Positions 6,966 to 16,097 of a DNA stretch of 45,296 nucleotides are shown here, piece after piece. The stretch comes from SAR86 cluster bacterium (GTDB lineage Bacteria; Pseudomonadota; Gammaproteobacteria; Magnimaribacterales; D2472). The notes under the pieces are model-generated. The model did not search any database, was not told the DNA's origin, and worked only from the letters and a program-made list of their open reading frames with translations. The stretch covers positions 1-45,296 of the forward strand of contig JABBBT010000011.1 in assembly GCA_018607365.1 (NCBI GenBank), read 5' to 3'. Position 1 is the first letter of the stretch. Each line of letters starts with the position of its first letter. Position numbers and translations under genes: made by a program.

Positions 6966-8861
6966 ATGTTAATTCAGATCGCTCATTTTTTAGCAATCCT
7001 ATCTACTGGTTTATTTTTAACTACTTTCGTATTTTCATTTCTTTTTACTAAAAAAGATAGAAATATTACAAGGCTGATATCACGAATCTATTCACATGGT
7101 TTTTTGATGCTGACTTCATCTTTTTTTATTTATATTTGGTTGGCACTTAATGATAACTTTAGTGTTTTATACATTGCTCAGCATTCAAACAGCCAGTTAC
7201 CTAGTTTCTATAAAATAACATCTATATGGAGTGCCCATGAAGGCTCTATGTATCTTTGGATAGTATTTTTATGCCTATGGGGATTTCTATATAGTTCATA
7301 TTCTCCTAATGATAATATTCTTAAGGCACGAACCATTGGCGTTATCTCATTAATAGCTGTTGGATTTTTATCATTTCTTTTACTAACATCAAACCCATTC
7401 GAAACAATATTACCAATAGCACCTATGGATGGGGCAGATATAAATCCTGTTCTTCAGGATCCTGCTTTAGCAATTCATCCACCAATGCTATACCTTGGTT
7501 ATGTTGGTTTTGTTATAGCTTTTGCTAATGCAATATCATTTTTAATAAATGGTGATAAAAGTATTAAGTGGGAAGAATCTATCAGAATATGGTCAATCTC
7601 AGCATGGGTTTTTCTAACTGTTGGTATAGCTCTTGGAAGCTGGTGGGCATATTATGAATTGGGATGGGGAGGTTATTGGTTCTGGGATCCGGTAGAGAAT
7701 GTTGCTCTTATGCCGTGGCTGGCAGCTACTGCGTTTATTCACTCGCTAAGTGTTTCTTCTAAGTCACAACTTTTAAGAATTTGGACTATTCTTTTATCTA
7801 TCATAGTTTTTTCATTGAGTCTGTTCGGAGCATTTATTGTTAGATCCGGAATAATTGATAGCGTTCATTCTTTTGCAAATGACCCTGAAAGGGGTTTGTA
7901 TCTTCTGAGCTTTACTGGGCTTTTAGTTTTCTCGTCTCTAATCTTATTCTCATACAGATTACCATTATTGACTTCAAAAAAACTTATAACCCCATTTTCA
8001 AAAGAGTCATTTATTTCAATAAATAATATTATCTTTGGAACATTAATTTTTTCAACAATGCTTGGTATTCTTTATCCATTGATATATGAATATTTATATC
8101 TTAAAAAAATAAGCGTTGGAGCCCCTTACTACAATGCAATTTTTGTTCCAGCTACCATCCTTGCATGTATTTTCTTATTTTTTTCAATTGACTCTAAATG
8201 GCAGAGAACCTATAGAATTATAAATGCTTATACCTCGATGTTCTTTTCTGGCATATTCTCGTTAGCAATAACAATATCCGTTATGCTCTATTGTGTAATT
8301 TCAGATTTATGGATTCTTGTTTCTTTATTTACTGGTTTATTGATAATAATTAGATATCTTTTTGTAATATTTGAATTTCTTATAAATAAAAAATATTCAA
8401 ATCCTTATAGTATTGCCGCTCATATTGGTTTGGGCTTGTTAATAATCTCAATCTCACTAAATAGCCAGTTTAGCTCTGAAAGAGCAATTAACATAAAAAT
8501 TAACGGCGATGATATTTACAAGGATTATAGGATTAAATTTGATAATCTTGAGCTTATAAAGATGTCAAATCATGATTCTGTAATGGCATCATTTATTATA
8601 GATAGTCCAAGTGGCAAAACTTTTGTATTAAATCCAGAAAAGAGGAAGTATTTTACAAGAGGACAAATAACAACCGAAACTGCAATACATGCAACGCTAC
8701 TAAAGGATATTTATGTAACACTTGGTGACCAACTTGATGATGGAAGTTGGATTGTTAACATACAATTTAATTATTTCATACGCTGGATATGGATTTCAGC
8801 ACTGTTAATGGCAATTTCAGGTTCATTTCTAGCCTTTTCGCTAAGAGGCACCTCAAGATGA
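6966..8861 (+). CDS. ccmF: Cytochrome c heme lyase subunit CcmF
   Basis: A 631-residue polytopic membrane protein of normal family length. It has the long WWD signature (about 226-244: SWWAYYELGWGG then YWFWDPVEN) and conserved HPPMLYLG (H171). CcmF with CcmH/I attaches heme to the CxxCH motif of apocytochrome c on the periplasmic side. A periplasmic domain is present near the C-terminus before the last helix. Its TGA overlaps the ATG of ccmG. Confidence 0.95.
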   Translation: MLIQIAHFLAILSTGLFLTTFVFSFLFTKKDRNITRLISRIYSHGFLMLTSSFFIYIWLALNDNFSVLYIAQHSNSQLPSFYKITSIWSAHEGSMYLWIVFLCLWGFLYSSYSPNDNILKARTIGVISLIAVGFLSFLLLTSNPFETILPIAPMDGADINPVLQDPALAIHPPMLYLGYVGFVIAFANAISFLINGDKSIKWEESIRIWSISAWVFLTVGIALGSWWAYYELGWGGYWFWDPVENVALMPWLAATAFIHSLSVSSKSQLLRIWTILLSIIVFSLSLFGAFIVRSGIIDSVHSFANDPERGLYLLSFTGLLVFSSLILFSYRLPLLTSKKLITPFSKESFISINNIIFGTLIFSTMLGILYPLIYEYLYLKKISVGAPYYNAIFVPATILACIFLFFSIDSKWQRTYRIINAYTSMFFSGIFSLAITISVMLYCVISDLWILVSLFTGLLIIIRYLFVIFEFLINKKYSNPYSIAAHIGLGLLIISISLNSQFSSERAINIKINGDDIYKDYRIKFDNLELIKMSNHDSVMASFIIDSPSGKTFVLNPEKRKYFTRGQITTETAIHATLLKDIYVTLGDQLDDGSWIVNIQFNYFIRWIWISALLMAISGSFLAFSLRGTSR

Positions 8862-9394
8862 TTACTTTACTTAGGTTTATAATTTTTGTCATACCAATAT
8901 CCCTAATAAGTTTTTTATATTTTTTTATAAACGATAATGATTATTATCCAGGAGCGGATTTCAAGGTATCAGATATGCCAGCTTTTGAGTTGAACTCCCT
9001 TTACGAAAATTCAGTAGTCAACAATTTTGATTTAGAAGGGAGCTACCTTATAAATGTCTGGGCTAGCTGGTGTATTACTTGCAGGATAGAGCATGGGTTT
9101 TTAGTTCAACTAAACTCTCAAAATATTCCAATTATTGGTTTGAATTACAAGGATGAAAGGAATGATGCAATTGAGTGGTTAGGTAAATATAAAGATCCCT
9201 ATAGAATAATTATCCATGATTATTCGGGTTCATTAGCTCTAGACTTGGGAGTTACTGGTGCTCCTGAGACGTTTCTAATTAAAAATGGGAAGATCATTGC
9301 TCACTTCAGCGGAGAAGTTAATAAAAGAGTTTGGGGTGATGTTTTTGCCCCCGTTATCAAAAAAGAAAAGGTGGTATGGAATGATCAAATATAG
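8858..9394 (+). CDS. ccmG: Thiol:disulfide interchange protein CcmG/DsbE
   Basis: A 178-residue thioredoxin-fold protein tethered to the inner membrane by an N-terminal helix (about 4-24). The active site is WASWCITC (C72, C75), and GAPETF supplies the cis-Pro region. CcmG keeps apocytochrome or CcmH cysteines reduced for heme ligation. The longer in-frame start at 8789 lies inside ccmF; ATG 8858 is chosen because it forms the ATGA stop/start junction with ccmF and begins the signal anchor. Confidence 0.93.
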   Translation: MITLLRFIIFVIPISLISFLYFFINDNDYYPGADFKVSDMPAFELNSLYENSVVNNFDLEGSYLINVWASWCITCRIEHGFLVQLNSQNIPIIGLNYKDERNDAIEWLGKYKDPYRIIIHDYSGSLALDLGVTGAPETFLIKNGKIIAHFSGEVNKRVWGDVFAPVIKKEKVVWNDQI

Positions 9395-9755
9395 TTTCTT
9401 AACATTATTACTTTTCTCAAATTTTATAATGCCTGAATCTTTATATAATTTTGAAAATGCTGCGGATGAAAAAAGGTTTTATAGCCTCATTAAAGAAATA
9501 AGATGCCCAAAATGCACAAGTGGTTCACTTGCAAGCTCAAATGCACCCGTCTCCATAGATATAAAAAATAAAATAATTGAATTAATAAAGGATGGAAAAT
9601 CTGACAAGGAGATTAAAGAGTATATAGCTAGCAGGTTTGGAAGTTCTGTTTTATATAACCCTGGGTTTAATCAAGATACCTATATTTTATGGATTGCTCC
9701 TTTTGTAATACTCTTGATTGCATTAAGCACTTATATCTTTAGAAGAAAAGTTTAA
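9381..9755 (+). CDS. ccmH: Cytochrome c maturation protein CcmH
   Basis: A 124-residue protein with an N-terminal signal peptide, the conserved redox motif EIRCPKCTSG (C42, C45) and downstream SNAPV, a three-helix domain, and a C-terminal membrane helix (about 98-118). CcmH reduces the apocytochrome heme-binding cysteines together with CcmG. An upstream ATG at 9285 would lie deep inside ccmG. ATG 9381, preceded by AAGGTGG, gives the proper signal peptide. It overlaps the end of ccmG by 14 bases. Confidence 0.92.
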   Translation: MIKYSFLTLLLFSNFIMPESLYNFENAADEKRFYSLIKEIRCPKCTSGSLASSNAPVSIDIKNKIIELIKDGKSDKEIKEYIASRFGSSVLYNPGFNQDTYILWIAPFVILLIALSTYIFRRKV

Positions 9756-10528
9756 TGATCTTTATTTACTTATTATCTTTTTTTGCTTTATTGCCTATTT
9801 TCGCTTATTTGCTTAATCAGGGAACTGCTAACAAGGGTTACATCATTGGTATATCAACTATTATTATTTTTTTATGTATTTTTAGTTTTATTGGAAAATT
9901 CTCATATCTCGGGTTTTTTGAGGAACAAGTTTTAACAAATGAAATGAAAGATGATATAAAAAAAGATACTAGCATTTCAACTACAACCCTTAATAAATTT
10001 GAGCGACTCATTGAAGATGAAAATAAAATTTATTGGATGCAAAGTCTCATCTTGGAGGCTATAGATAATAAGAAATTCAATGCAGCAGAAGGCCTTATTA
10101 CTTATTCTGAAAGGTATTTCAAATCTAGTGAAGAAAAATTCATTTTTTATAGCCTTTATAGAGACTTGAGAGACTCTAAATTCCCCTTATTCGCAAACTC
10201 AACAATTTTTATTGATTTCGACAGGCCTACTAATTGTTCAAATTACGAAGGTCTAGTAGAGGTTTTTATTATGAATGGGCCCGATATACCAATTGCTAAA
10301 ATTAATGTTAATAAAAATACAATGGCTATTTTAAATAACACTAGCTCTTCTATTCCTGGATTTGATATTAGTTCTGCCTATCTAAATAAAGAGACTGTTG
10401 ATATTCAATTTTCGCTAATGTGCATAAATAGCGACACTCAATACATAACAGAAGCATTAATATTGCTTGACCAGAGCGAGCCTTCAAATACCTATAAAAT
10501 TAGCTCAAATGAATGGTTAAAAAAGTAA
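9755..10528 (+). CDS. ccmI: CcmI-like cytochrome c maturation factor, compact
   Basis: A 257-residue protein in the ccmI position, starting on the last base of the ccmH stop (TAATG). It has the CcmI topology: two N-terminal membrane helices (about 1-20 and 28-47), a soluble linker, a helical region (about 75-140) and a beta-rich C-terminal domain. That last domain (GPDIPIAKINVNK, then SSIPGFDIS) follows the pattern of the CcmI C-terminal domain, which binds apocytochromes. The helical part is too short for the usual full TPR array. CcmI is the apocytochrome c chaperone of System I. The call rests on position, topology and the C-terminal pattern. Confidence 0.65.
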   Translation: MIFIYLLSFFALLPIFAYLLNQGTANKGYIIGISTIIIFLCIFSFIGKFSYLGFFEEQVLTNEMKDDIKKDTSISTTTLNKFERLIEDENKIYWMQSLILEAIDNKKFNAAEGLITYSERYFKSSEEKFIFYSLYRDLRDSKFPLFANSTIFIDFDRPTNCSNYEGLVEVFIMNGPDIPIAKINVNKNTMAILNNTSSSIPGFDISSAYLNKETVDIQFSLMCINSDTQYITEALILLDQSEPSNTYKISSNEWLKK

Positions 10529-10567
10529 CAATAGTTTAATATATTCATAACAAAATAACTCTTCGCA

Positions 10568-13555
10568 ATGCAGCTTAAACACATAAAACTAGCAGGTTTT
10601 AAAAGTTTCGTAGATCCAACGAAGATATCCTTTCCTACAAATTTAGTCGGCGTCGTCGGTCCTAATGGATGTGGTAAATCAAACGTAATTGATGCTGTTA
10701 GGTGGGTGCTAGGGGAGCTTTCTGCGAAGAACCTGAGAGGCGAGTCAATGGTTGATGTTATTTTTAATGGGTCTGAAAATAGAAAGGCATCGGGCCAGTG
10801 CAGTATCGAACTACTTTTTGATAACTCAAGCGGAAAAATAGGCGGAGAATATGCAGCATTCAATGAGATATCCATTAAAAGAGTAATGAATAGGGATGCC
10901 CAATCAACTTACTTTATAAATAGTACTAAATGCAGAAGAAAAGATGTTCAGGATATTTTTCTTGGAACAGGCCTTGGCCCTAGCTCTTATGCGATCATTG
11001 AACAGGGTATGGTAAGTAGGCTTGTTAGCGCTAAGCCAGAAGAATTAAGAACGCATATTGAAGAAGCTGCTGGAGTATCTAAATATAGAGAAAGACGAAG
11101 AGAGACTGAGAGCAGAATTAAGAAAACTAAAGAAAACTTATCTCGAGTAAAAGATATTAAAGATGAGATAGAAAGATTGATACGTAGGCTAGAGAACCAG
11201 GCTAATGCAGCTGAAAAATATAATTCTTTAAAGAAAGAAGAATCTGAAAACCAAATCAATACAGCGATATTGTTTTCACTAGAAGCTAAAAAAAATAGAG
11301 ATCAACTTCAAAAAAGTCTTGATGGCTTAAATAGAGATTTAAAAATAAAACAAGCAGAGTCTGACACGAAGCAATCTCAGATTGATGAATTTAGAACTCA
11401 AAATGAATCTGTTGTCGATTCTTATGAAACAGCTCAAAAGAATTTTTATACTATTGGTGCTGAAATTGCTAAGCATGAGGCTAACCTCCAGAATATATCT
11501 AAGTCCGAGGCATCTAATCTTGCGGCATTAGAAAGAGCAAAAGAGAGCTATGAAAAAGCTGTAGAAAAAGAATCTACTTTTAAGGATCTTAGCCCAAAAC
11601 AACAAGAACTTAAGCTCAATATCTCAATAATTAAAGCTTTAGATGCTGTAAAAAATAAAGATGCTATTGTAGAAAAAATTAAACCTTTAGAAGATTCAAT
11701 TGAGTCTAAGCAGTCTGATTTAGATTCTCGCGAAGAAGCAATAAATTCTGTTAAAGAAAAGCAAAAAACTGCAAACTTGAAGTTGGATGAGTTAAAGGCA
11801 TCAAGCTTTTCAATTGGTGGGAATATAGCTAGGCTTGAAGGCAGTATTTTGAACCTAGAGAAAGTTGAGTCCCAAGCAAATAGGGATTTAGTATCTGTAA
11901 AAGAAAGCTATAAAAAAGCTAAAGAAAAAGAATCTAGTACAGATAACTTAAGTCCTAAAGAAAAGGCAATTCATTTAATTGATAGTATTTCAGATTTATT
12001 GACAAATCTTGGGTCTAGCGCAAATGTAATAAATGATAAAGTTAAAGAATTAAAAGAGTTGCTTATGAGCATACTTAAAATAGCTTCAGATCAATCAAAA
12101 TCATATACAGAAGAATTCCTTAAAAGACAACACGAAGTTGAAGCTTTAATCCAAAAAACTTCAGAAGAAAAAGTATCAGCAAAACAAAGTCTTGTAACAT
12201 TAACTAGTCAACAAGAAAGCTTAAATGAGAGCCTTATAACAAGCTCATCTGCGTTAGCCACACTTGATGCAGAGGTTAGAGAATTGGATGGTGGTAAGTT
12301 GTTTGTAGCAAACGAAATGAGATCTCTAGAGAAGGATGTAAGCAATCTCAGGTTAGACTTAAGAACCTATGAGATTAATCTACAAAATGCATCTCAAGTT
12401 CTAGATAAGGCTGGGATTAATATTTCAGAACTAGATCAAAATAAATATCAAGGAATGGATCTTGAAGGCTTAGAAGTGTCACTTGATGACATACAAAAAA
12501 ATATCAACGACCTAGGTTCTATTAATCTGGCATCACCAGATGAATACCTTGATAGACAAAATGAACTATTTGAAACTATAAAAAATAGTAAAGATAAGAA
12601 ATTAGAAATACAAAATATAATGTCGGATCTTGTTAATAAGAGCTCTAATGCTGAGTCTATTCTATTAGAAATACGCCAAAAACAATCTAGGTTTAATGAA
12701 AGCATGAGAGAGCTTGAGAACAAAAAATCTATAGCTGAACTAGATCTCAAATCCATATCTGAAAAAGTAACGAATGTAAGACTTGATCTCAAAACCTATG
12801 AAATAAATCTTGAAAATGCTAATGCCAAGATAAAAGATGCTGGCCTAAAAATTGAAGATATTGATTACTCTAAATATGATGGAATGCAAATAAAAGAACT
12901 TCAGGACAGGCTTGCAGATATTCAAGCTAAGATCATTAGATTGGGGGCAATAAACCTAGCGGCACCTGAAGAAATTGCTCAAGAGTCAAAAAGAAAAGAA
13001 GAATTAGATATTCAATACAATGACTTAACAGAAGCCCTTGATAAATTGTCAGGTGCAATTAAAACTATTGATACTGAAACTAAAACTAGATTTCAAGACA
13101 GTTTTGATGCAATTAATGCAAGAATGAAAGAGGTTTTTGCAAAACTTTTTGGTGGTGGTTATGCAGAATTGGCTCTAACAGAAGGGGATGCTCTTAATGC
13201 TGGCGTCATAATAATGGCAAGACCTCCTGGTAAAAAGAATTCATCTATCTCTCAATTATCTGGCGGTGAAAAAGCCCTGACTGCATTGGCATTAGTTTTT
13301 GGGATATTTGAATTGAATCCAGCTCCTTTCTGTATATTGGATGAGGTTGACGCTCCCTTAGATGACTTAAATACAATGAGATTTATCAATATGGTTGAAG
13401 AGATGTCAAAGACTGTTCAGTTTATTTTCATAACTCATAACAAAGTTTCAATGGAAAAAAGTGACCACTTGATGGGAGTTACTATGCAAGAAGCTGGAGT
13501 ATCAAGAATGGTTTCGGTTGATGTAAATCAAGCACTTGAATTCGCAGAGGCCTAA
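10568..13555 (+). CDS. smc: Chromosome segregation ATPase SMC, short and hinge-less
   Basis: A 995-residue SMC protein. The N-terminal head has Walker A GPNGCGKS (31-38) and the conserved GLGPSSYAIIEQGMV block. The C-terminal head has the signature LSGGEKA (about 897-903) and Walker B FCILDEVDAPLDD (about 921-933). Both heads are closely of gammaproteobacterial type. SMC dimers organise and separate chromosomes, usually with ScpA/ScpB. This one is about 170 residues shorter than usual. No hinge motif is visible in the middle (about 200-780), which is almost all coiled coil. Two segments are internally repeated (325-357 with 445-477; 591-660 with 734-803). It heads the smc-zipA-ligase cluster. 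Confidence 0.9.
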   Translation: MQLKHIKLAGFKSFVDPTKISFPTNLVGVVGPNGCGKSNVIDAVRWVLGELSAKNLRGESMVDVIFNGSENRKASGQCSIELLFDNSSGKIGGEYAAFNEISIKRVMNRDAQSTYFINSTKCRRKDVQDIFLGTGLGPSSYAIIEQGMVSRLVSAKPEELRTHIEEAAGVSKYRERRRETESRIKKTKENLSRVKDIKDEIERLIRRLENQANAAEKYNSLKKEESENQINTAILFSLEAKKNRDQLQKSLDGLNRDLKIKQAESDTKQSQIDEFRTQNESVVDSYETAQKNFYTIGAEIAKHEANLQNISKSEASNLAALERAKESYEKAVEKESTFKDLSPKQQELKLNISIIKALDAVKNKDAIVEKIKPLEDSIESKQSDLDSREEAINSVKEKQKTANLKLDELKASSFSIGGNIARLEGSILNLEKVESQANRDLVSVKESYKKAKEKESSTDNLSPKEKAIHLIDSISDLLTNLGSSANVINDKVKELKELLMSILKIASDQSKSYTEEFLKRQHEVEALIQKTSEEKVSAKQSLVTLTSQQESLNESLITSSSALATLDAEVRELDGGKLFVANEMRSLEKDVSNLRLDLRTYEINLQNASQVLDKAGINISELDQNKYQGMDLEGLEVSLDDIQKNINDLGSINLASPDEYLDRQNELFETIKNSKDKKLEIQNIMSDLVNKSSNAESILLEIRQKQSRFNESMRELENKKSIAELDLKSISEKVTNVRLDLKTYEINLENANAKIKDAGLKIEDIDYSKYDGMQIKELQDRLADIQAKIIRLGAINLAAPEEIAQESKRKEELDIQYNDLTEALDKLSGAIKTIDTETKTRFQDSFDAINARMKEVFAKLFGGGYAELALTEGDALNAGVIIMARPPGKKNSSISQLSGGEKALTALALVFGIFELNPAPFCILDEVDAPLDDLNTMRFINMVEEMSKTVQFIFITHNKVSMEKSDHLMGVTMQEAGVSRMVSVDVNQALEFAEA
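11540..11998 (+). repeat. Internal protein repeat 1 in SMC
   Basis: Bases 11540-11638 and 11900-11998 encode two related segments of about 33 residues: KESYEKAVEKES followed by DLSPK, and KESYKKAKEKES followed by NLSPK. They lie in the predicted coiled coil, 120 residues apart. The DNA copies have diverged, so the duplication is not recent. Confidence 0.7.
12338..12976 (+). repeat. Internal protein repeat 2 in SMC (C-terminal neck segment duplicated)
   Basis: Bases 12338-12547 (residues 591-660) and 12767-12976 (734-803) encode two copies of a 70-residue segment, identical at about 36 positions in a hand alignment. Both contain RLDL(R/K)TYEINL near the start and LG(S/A)INLA(S/A)P at the end. 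In normal SMC proteins the LGxINLAA segment occurs once, just before the C-terminal head. Confidence 0.8.
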
Positions 13556-14176
13556 ATGCAAAGTAATCTTGATATTTATCTTATAGGCCTTTCTGTACTA
13601 ATATTTCTAATCATTGTTTTTCTTTTTATTAGAAAGATATCTAGTGGCAATGAGTTGAAGGTAAAAATAGAGGAAGTATCCGATTCTTTTGAAATCAAAG
13701 AATTTGATGATGTTAGGTTAGAAACTCAGAAATCATTTGACTTTGAAGAACAAGAATTTATAAATGATCAAGAATTAGTGGTCCTCAATTTAATTTCTAT
13801 GGATAAGTCATCTTTTGATATTGAGCAGTTATTTGGTTTTATGAGTAACTCAGGAGCTAAGCTGGCTCATGGATTTTTTTCACTTAAGGGTAAAAGTAAT
13901 AAAGAAATTTTTAGGGTCGCTAATGCTTTAAACCCAGGAACTTTTGAAGAAAATACAAAGACTTTCGCTGTAATAATGGCAACAGATCTTAATAATGTTG
14001 AAGAGCCATTATTGGCAGTAAGAGAGATGGTTGCGTTTGCTTATAACTTCTCTGAAAAATTCTATGCCAATATCTGTGATGGGGAAAGATTGCCAATTAC
14101 TAAACAAATGATTTCACATATTGAAACAAAAGCTCAAGAGGTTACGAGGCTAAGACAACTTAAAAATTTTGATTAG
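13556..14176 (+). CDS. zipA: Cell division protein ZipA
   Basis: A 206-residue protein with an N-terminal membrane anchor (about 7-26), a short acidic linker and a C-terminal ZipA domain (about 70-206). The domain contains SGAKLAHGFFSLKG and MATDLNNVEEPLLAVREMV, typical FtsZ-binding elements. ZipA tethers and bundles FtsZ protofilaments at midcell and is restricted to Gammaproteobacteria. E. coli ZipA (about 328 aa) has a long Pro/Gln linker that is nearly absent here. It begins on the base after the smc stop. Confidence 0.88.
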   Translation: MQSNLDIYLIGLSVLIFLIIVFLFIRKISSGNELKVKIEEVSDSFEIKEFDDVRLETQKSFDFEEQEFINDQELVVLNLISMDKSSFDIEQLFGFMSNSGAKLAHGFFSLKGKSNKEIFRVANALNPGTFEENTKTFAVIMATDLNNVEEPLLAVREMVAFAYNFSEKFYANICDGERLPITKQMISHIETKAQEVTRLRQLKNFD

Positions 14177-14187
14177 CATTAAAGATA

Positions 14188-15483
14188 ATGGCAAATAAAA
14201 TACTTCCTTGGCAAATCATCCAGAAACTTGAGAGTGATAATAGCAGGCTCTTTAAAGAAGATGTTATTGAAGAGCACCTAAGCAAAATAGATATTCAAGA
14301 AGGCTTAGCAATGTGCTTAGACTCATTGATAACTTTCGGCGTTAAGCAAGTTCCTGAATCCAAAGAGGATGGACCTGGGCTTAATTGGGAGGATTTTAAA
14401 TCGAGTGCTTTATTATTAATTGAGCGTGAAAAAACAGGACATGCTGCTCGTGATCTTATTATTGAATTATTAAATCAAGCAACATCAGAACAGTGGAATG
14501 ATTGGTACAGAAGAATCCTAATTAAAGACTTGAGGTGCGGTGTAAGTGAAAAAACAGTTAATAACGTTGCTAAGAGAATGGATATTCAATACAGAGTTCC
14601 AGTATTTTCTTGCATGCTAGCTCACGATGGAGCTAAGCATCCAAAAAAAATTCAAGGCTCATGCTTGGTAGAATATAAATATGATGGTGTAAGAGTTATT
14701 GCTATTACAAAGAATAATTCAACAACACTGTATAGCAGGAATGGAAAAATCTTGAGTAACTTTCCACATATAGAAGAAGCACTGAATAAAAAAGAATTCA
14801 ATGGTCTTGTTTTTGATGGTGAGGTTATGAGTGATGATTTCCAATCCTTAATGAAGCAGGTGCATAGAAAAACAAATGCAAAAACTGAAGATGCATATCT
14901 TGCTCTTTTTGATGTATTGCCTATTAAAGAATTTAATGAAGGTAAAAGTTCTCTTGATACACTCCAACGAAAAGAGGTTTTAACTACATTGGCAAATAAT
15001 TTTAGTGATTGTATAAAACCAGTAGAATTTACTGTTATTGATTTTGATACAGAGGCTGGAGAAAAAACATTTGCTTCAATGAATAAAAAGGCATTAAGTG
15101 AAGGGTACGAAGGTTTAATGATTAAACCAGAAAAAGCTTTATATGAAAGCAAGAGAAGCCATGCATGGCTAAAGATTAAACCATTTATAGAAGTAACTTT
15201 AAAAGTAGTATCTATTCAAGAGGGTACTGGTAAACATGAAGGCAAGCTTGGTGCATTTAGTGTTGAGGGAGATGATGATGGTAAGTTTTTTTCACTGAGC
15301 GTAGGGAGCGGTCTCACAGATGAAGATAGAGAGAGTTTTTGGGCAGCAAAAGACTCACTTGTTGGACAGCTTATAGAGATTAGAGCAGATGCAATCACTC
15401 AAAGCATGGAAGGTGAAAATTACAGTCTTCGATTTCCAAGGTTCAAAACTTTTAGAGGGTTTGATGCCGGAGAAAAAATCTAA
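14188..15483 (+). CDS. ATP-dependent DNA ligase in the ligA position
   Basis: A 431-residue ATP-dependent DNA ligase. An N-terminal helical domain (about 1-135) is followed by an adenylation domain with motif I KYDGVR (164-169; K164 takes the AMP), motif III FDGEV (209-213), motif IV EGLMIK (308-313) and motif V WLKIKP (327-332). An OB-fold domain ends SLRFPRFKTFRGF. The DLRCGVSEKTVN segment of the helical domain recalls T4-type phage ligases. None of the NAD-ligase zinc-finger, HhH or BRCT parts is present. In related bacteria zipA is followed by NAD-dependent ligA. Here this gene fills that place, 11 bases after zipA, so it may be the replicative ligase; that is inference. Confidence 0.9.
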   Translation: MANKILPWQIIQKLESDNSRLFKEDVIEEHLSKIDIQEGLAMCLDSLITFGVKQVPESKEDGPGLNWEDFKSSALLLIEREKTGHAARDLIIELLNQATSEQWNDWYRRILIKDLRCGVSEKTVNNVAKRMDIQYRVPVFSCMLAHDGAKHPKKIQGSCLVEYKYDGVRVIAITKNNSTTLYSRNGKILSNFPHIEEALNKKEFNGLVFDGEVMSDDFQSLMKQVHRKTNAKTEDAYLALFDVLPIKEFNEGKSSLDTLQRKEVLTTLANNFSDCIKPVEFTVIDFDTEAGEKTFASMNKKALSEGYEGLMIKPEKALYESKRSHAWLKIKPFIEVTLKVVSIQEGTGKHEGKLGAFSVEGDDDGKFFSLSVGSGLTDEDRESFWAAKDSLVGQLIEIRADAITQSMEGENYSLRFPRFKTFRGFDAGEKI

Positions 15484-16097
15484 TGAATTCTAAAAAAATA
15501 AAATTTTTGAGCGTCTTGTGTATTGCTGTTTTCTTTCAATCATGTGTTACTAAACCACCTGAGAACCCAGACAATATATGTCTTATATTTAAAGAAAAAA
15601 GAAGTTGGTATAAGGCTGTAATGAGATCAGAAAAAAGATGGAAAATTCCTCCTTATGTTTTAATGTCATTCGTTTACCAAGAATCTAGTTTTAAATCAGA
15701 TGCTAGACCAGAAAGAGATAAGCTTCTTGGATTTATTCCATGGTTTAGGCCATCAACCGCAGTTGGTTACTCTCAAGCTCTCACTATGACATGGGATGAC
15801 TATAAAGATGAAACTGGAAATTCTGGAGCCAATAGAAAAGATTTTAAGGACTCAGCTGACTTTATCGGCTGGTATGCTAGCAAAGGCTACTACCAAGGAT
15901 TTGAAAGAACAGATGCAAGATCTCTTTACCTTGCATACCACGAGGGTTATGGCGGGTTTAAGAAAAAAACTTATAGAAAAAAACAATGGCTAGTAAAAGT
16001 TTCAGATAGAGTTCAAGCTAGATCAACTAAATATCAACAGCAATATTGGGGTTGCGCAAAAGAACTAAAGAAAAAGAAATTCCTATTTTTTGGATAA
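15483..16097 (+). CDS. Lytic transglycosylase-like (SLT-domain) lipoprotein
   Basis: A 204-residue outer-membrane lipoprotein candidate with a signal peptide and lipobox FQSC (C21). The SLT-like domain starts near residue 40; YQESSF carries the probable catalytic Glu (E67), and GYSQALTMTWDDY replaces the usual GLMQLMP element. Such proteins cleave peptidoglycan glycan strands to make 1,6-anhydroMurNAc ends. Its ATG shares a base with the ligase stop (TAATG), so it ends the smc-zipA-ligase operon. Its last base abuts the stop of the convergent peptidase gene, with no terminator visible between them. Confidence 0.8.
   Translation: MNSKKIKFLSVLCIAVFFQSCVTKPPENPDNICLIFKEKRSWYKAVMRSEKRWKIPPYVLMSFVYQESSFKSDARPERDKLLGFIPWFRPSTAVGYSQALTMTWDDYKDETGNSGANRKDFKDSADFIGWYASKGYYQGFERTDARSLYLAYHEGYGGFKKKTYRKKQWLVKVSDRVQARSTKYQQQYWGCAKELKKKKFLFFG

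Noticed and set aside
14188-15483. Prophage remnant around the phage-like ligase
   Set aside because: Its neighbours are zipA and a cell-wall lipoprotein, joined by short or overlapping junctions. No other phage gene is present.
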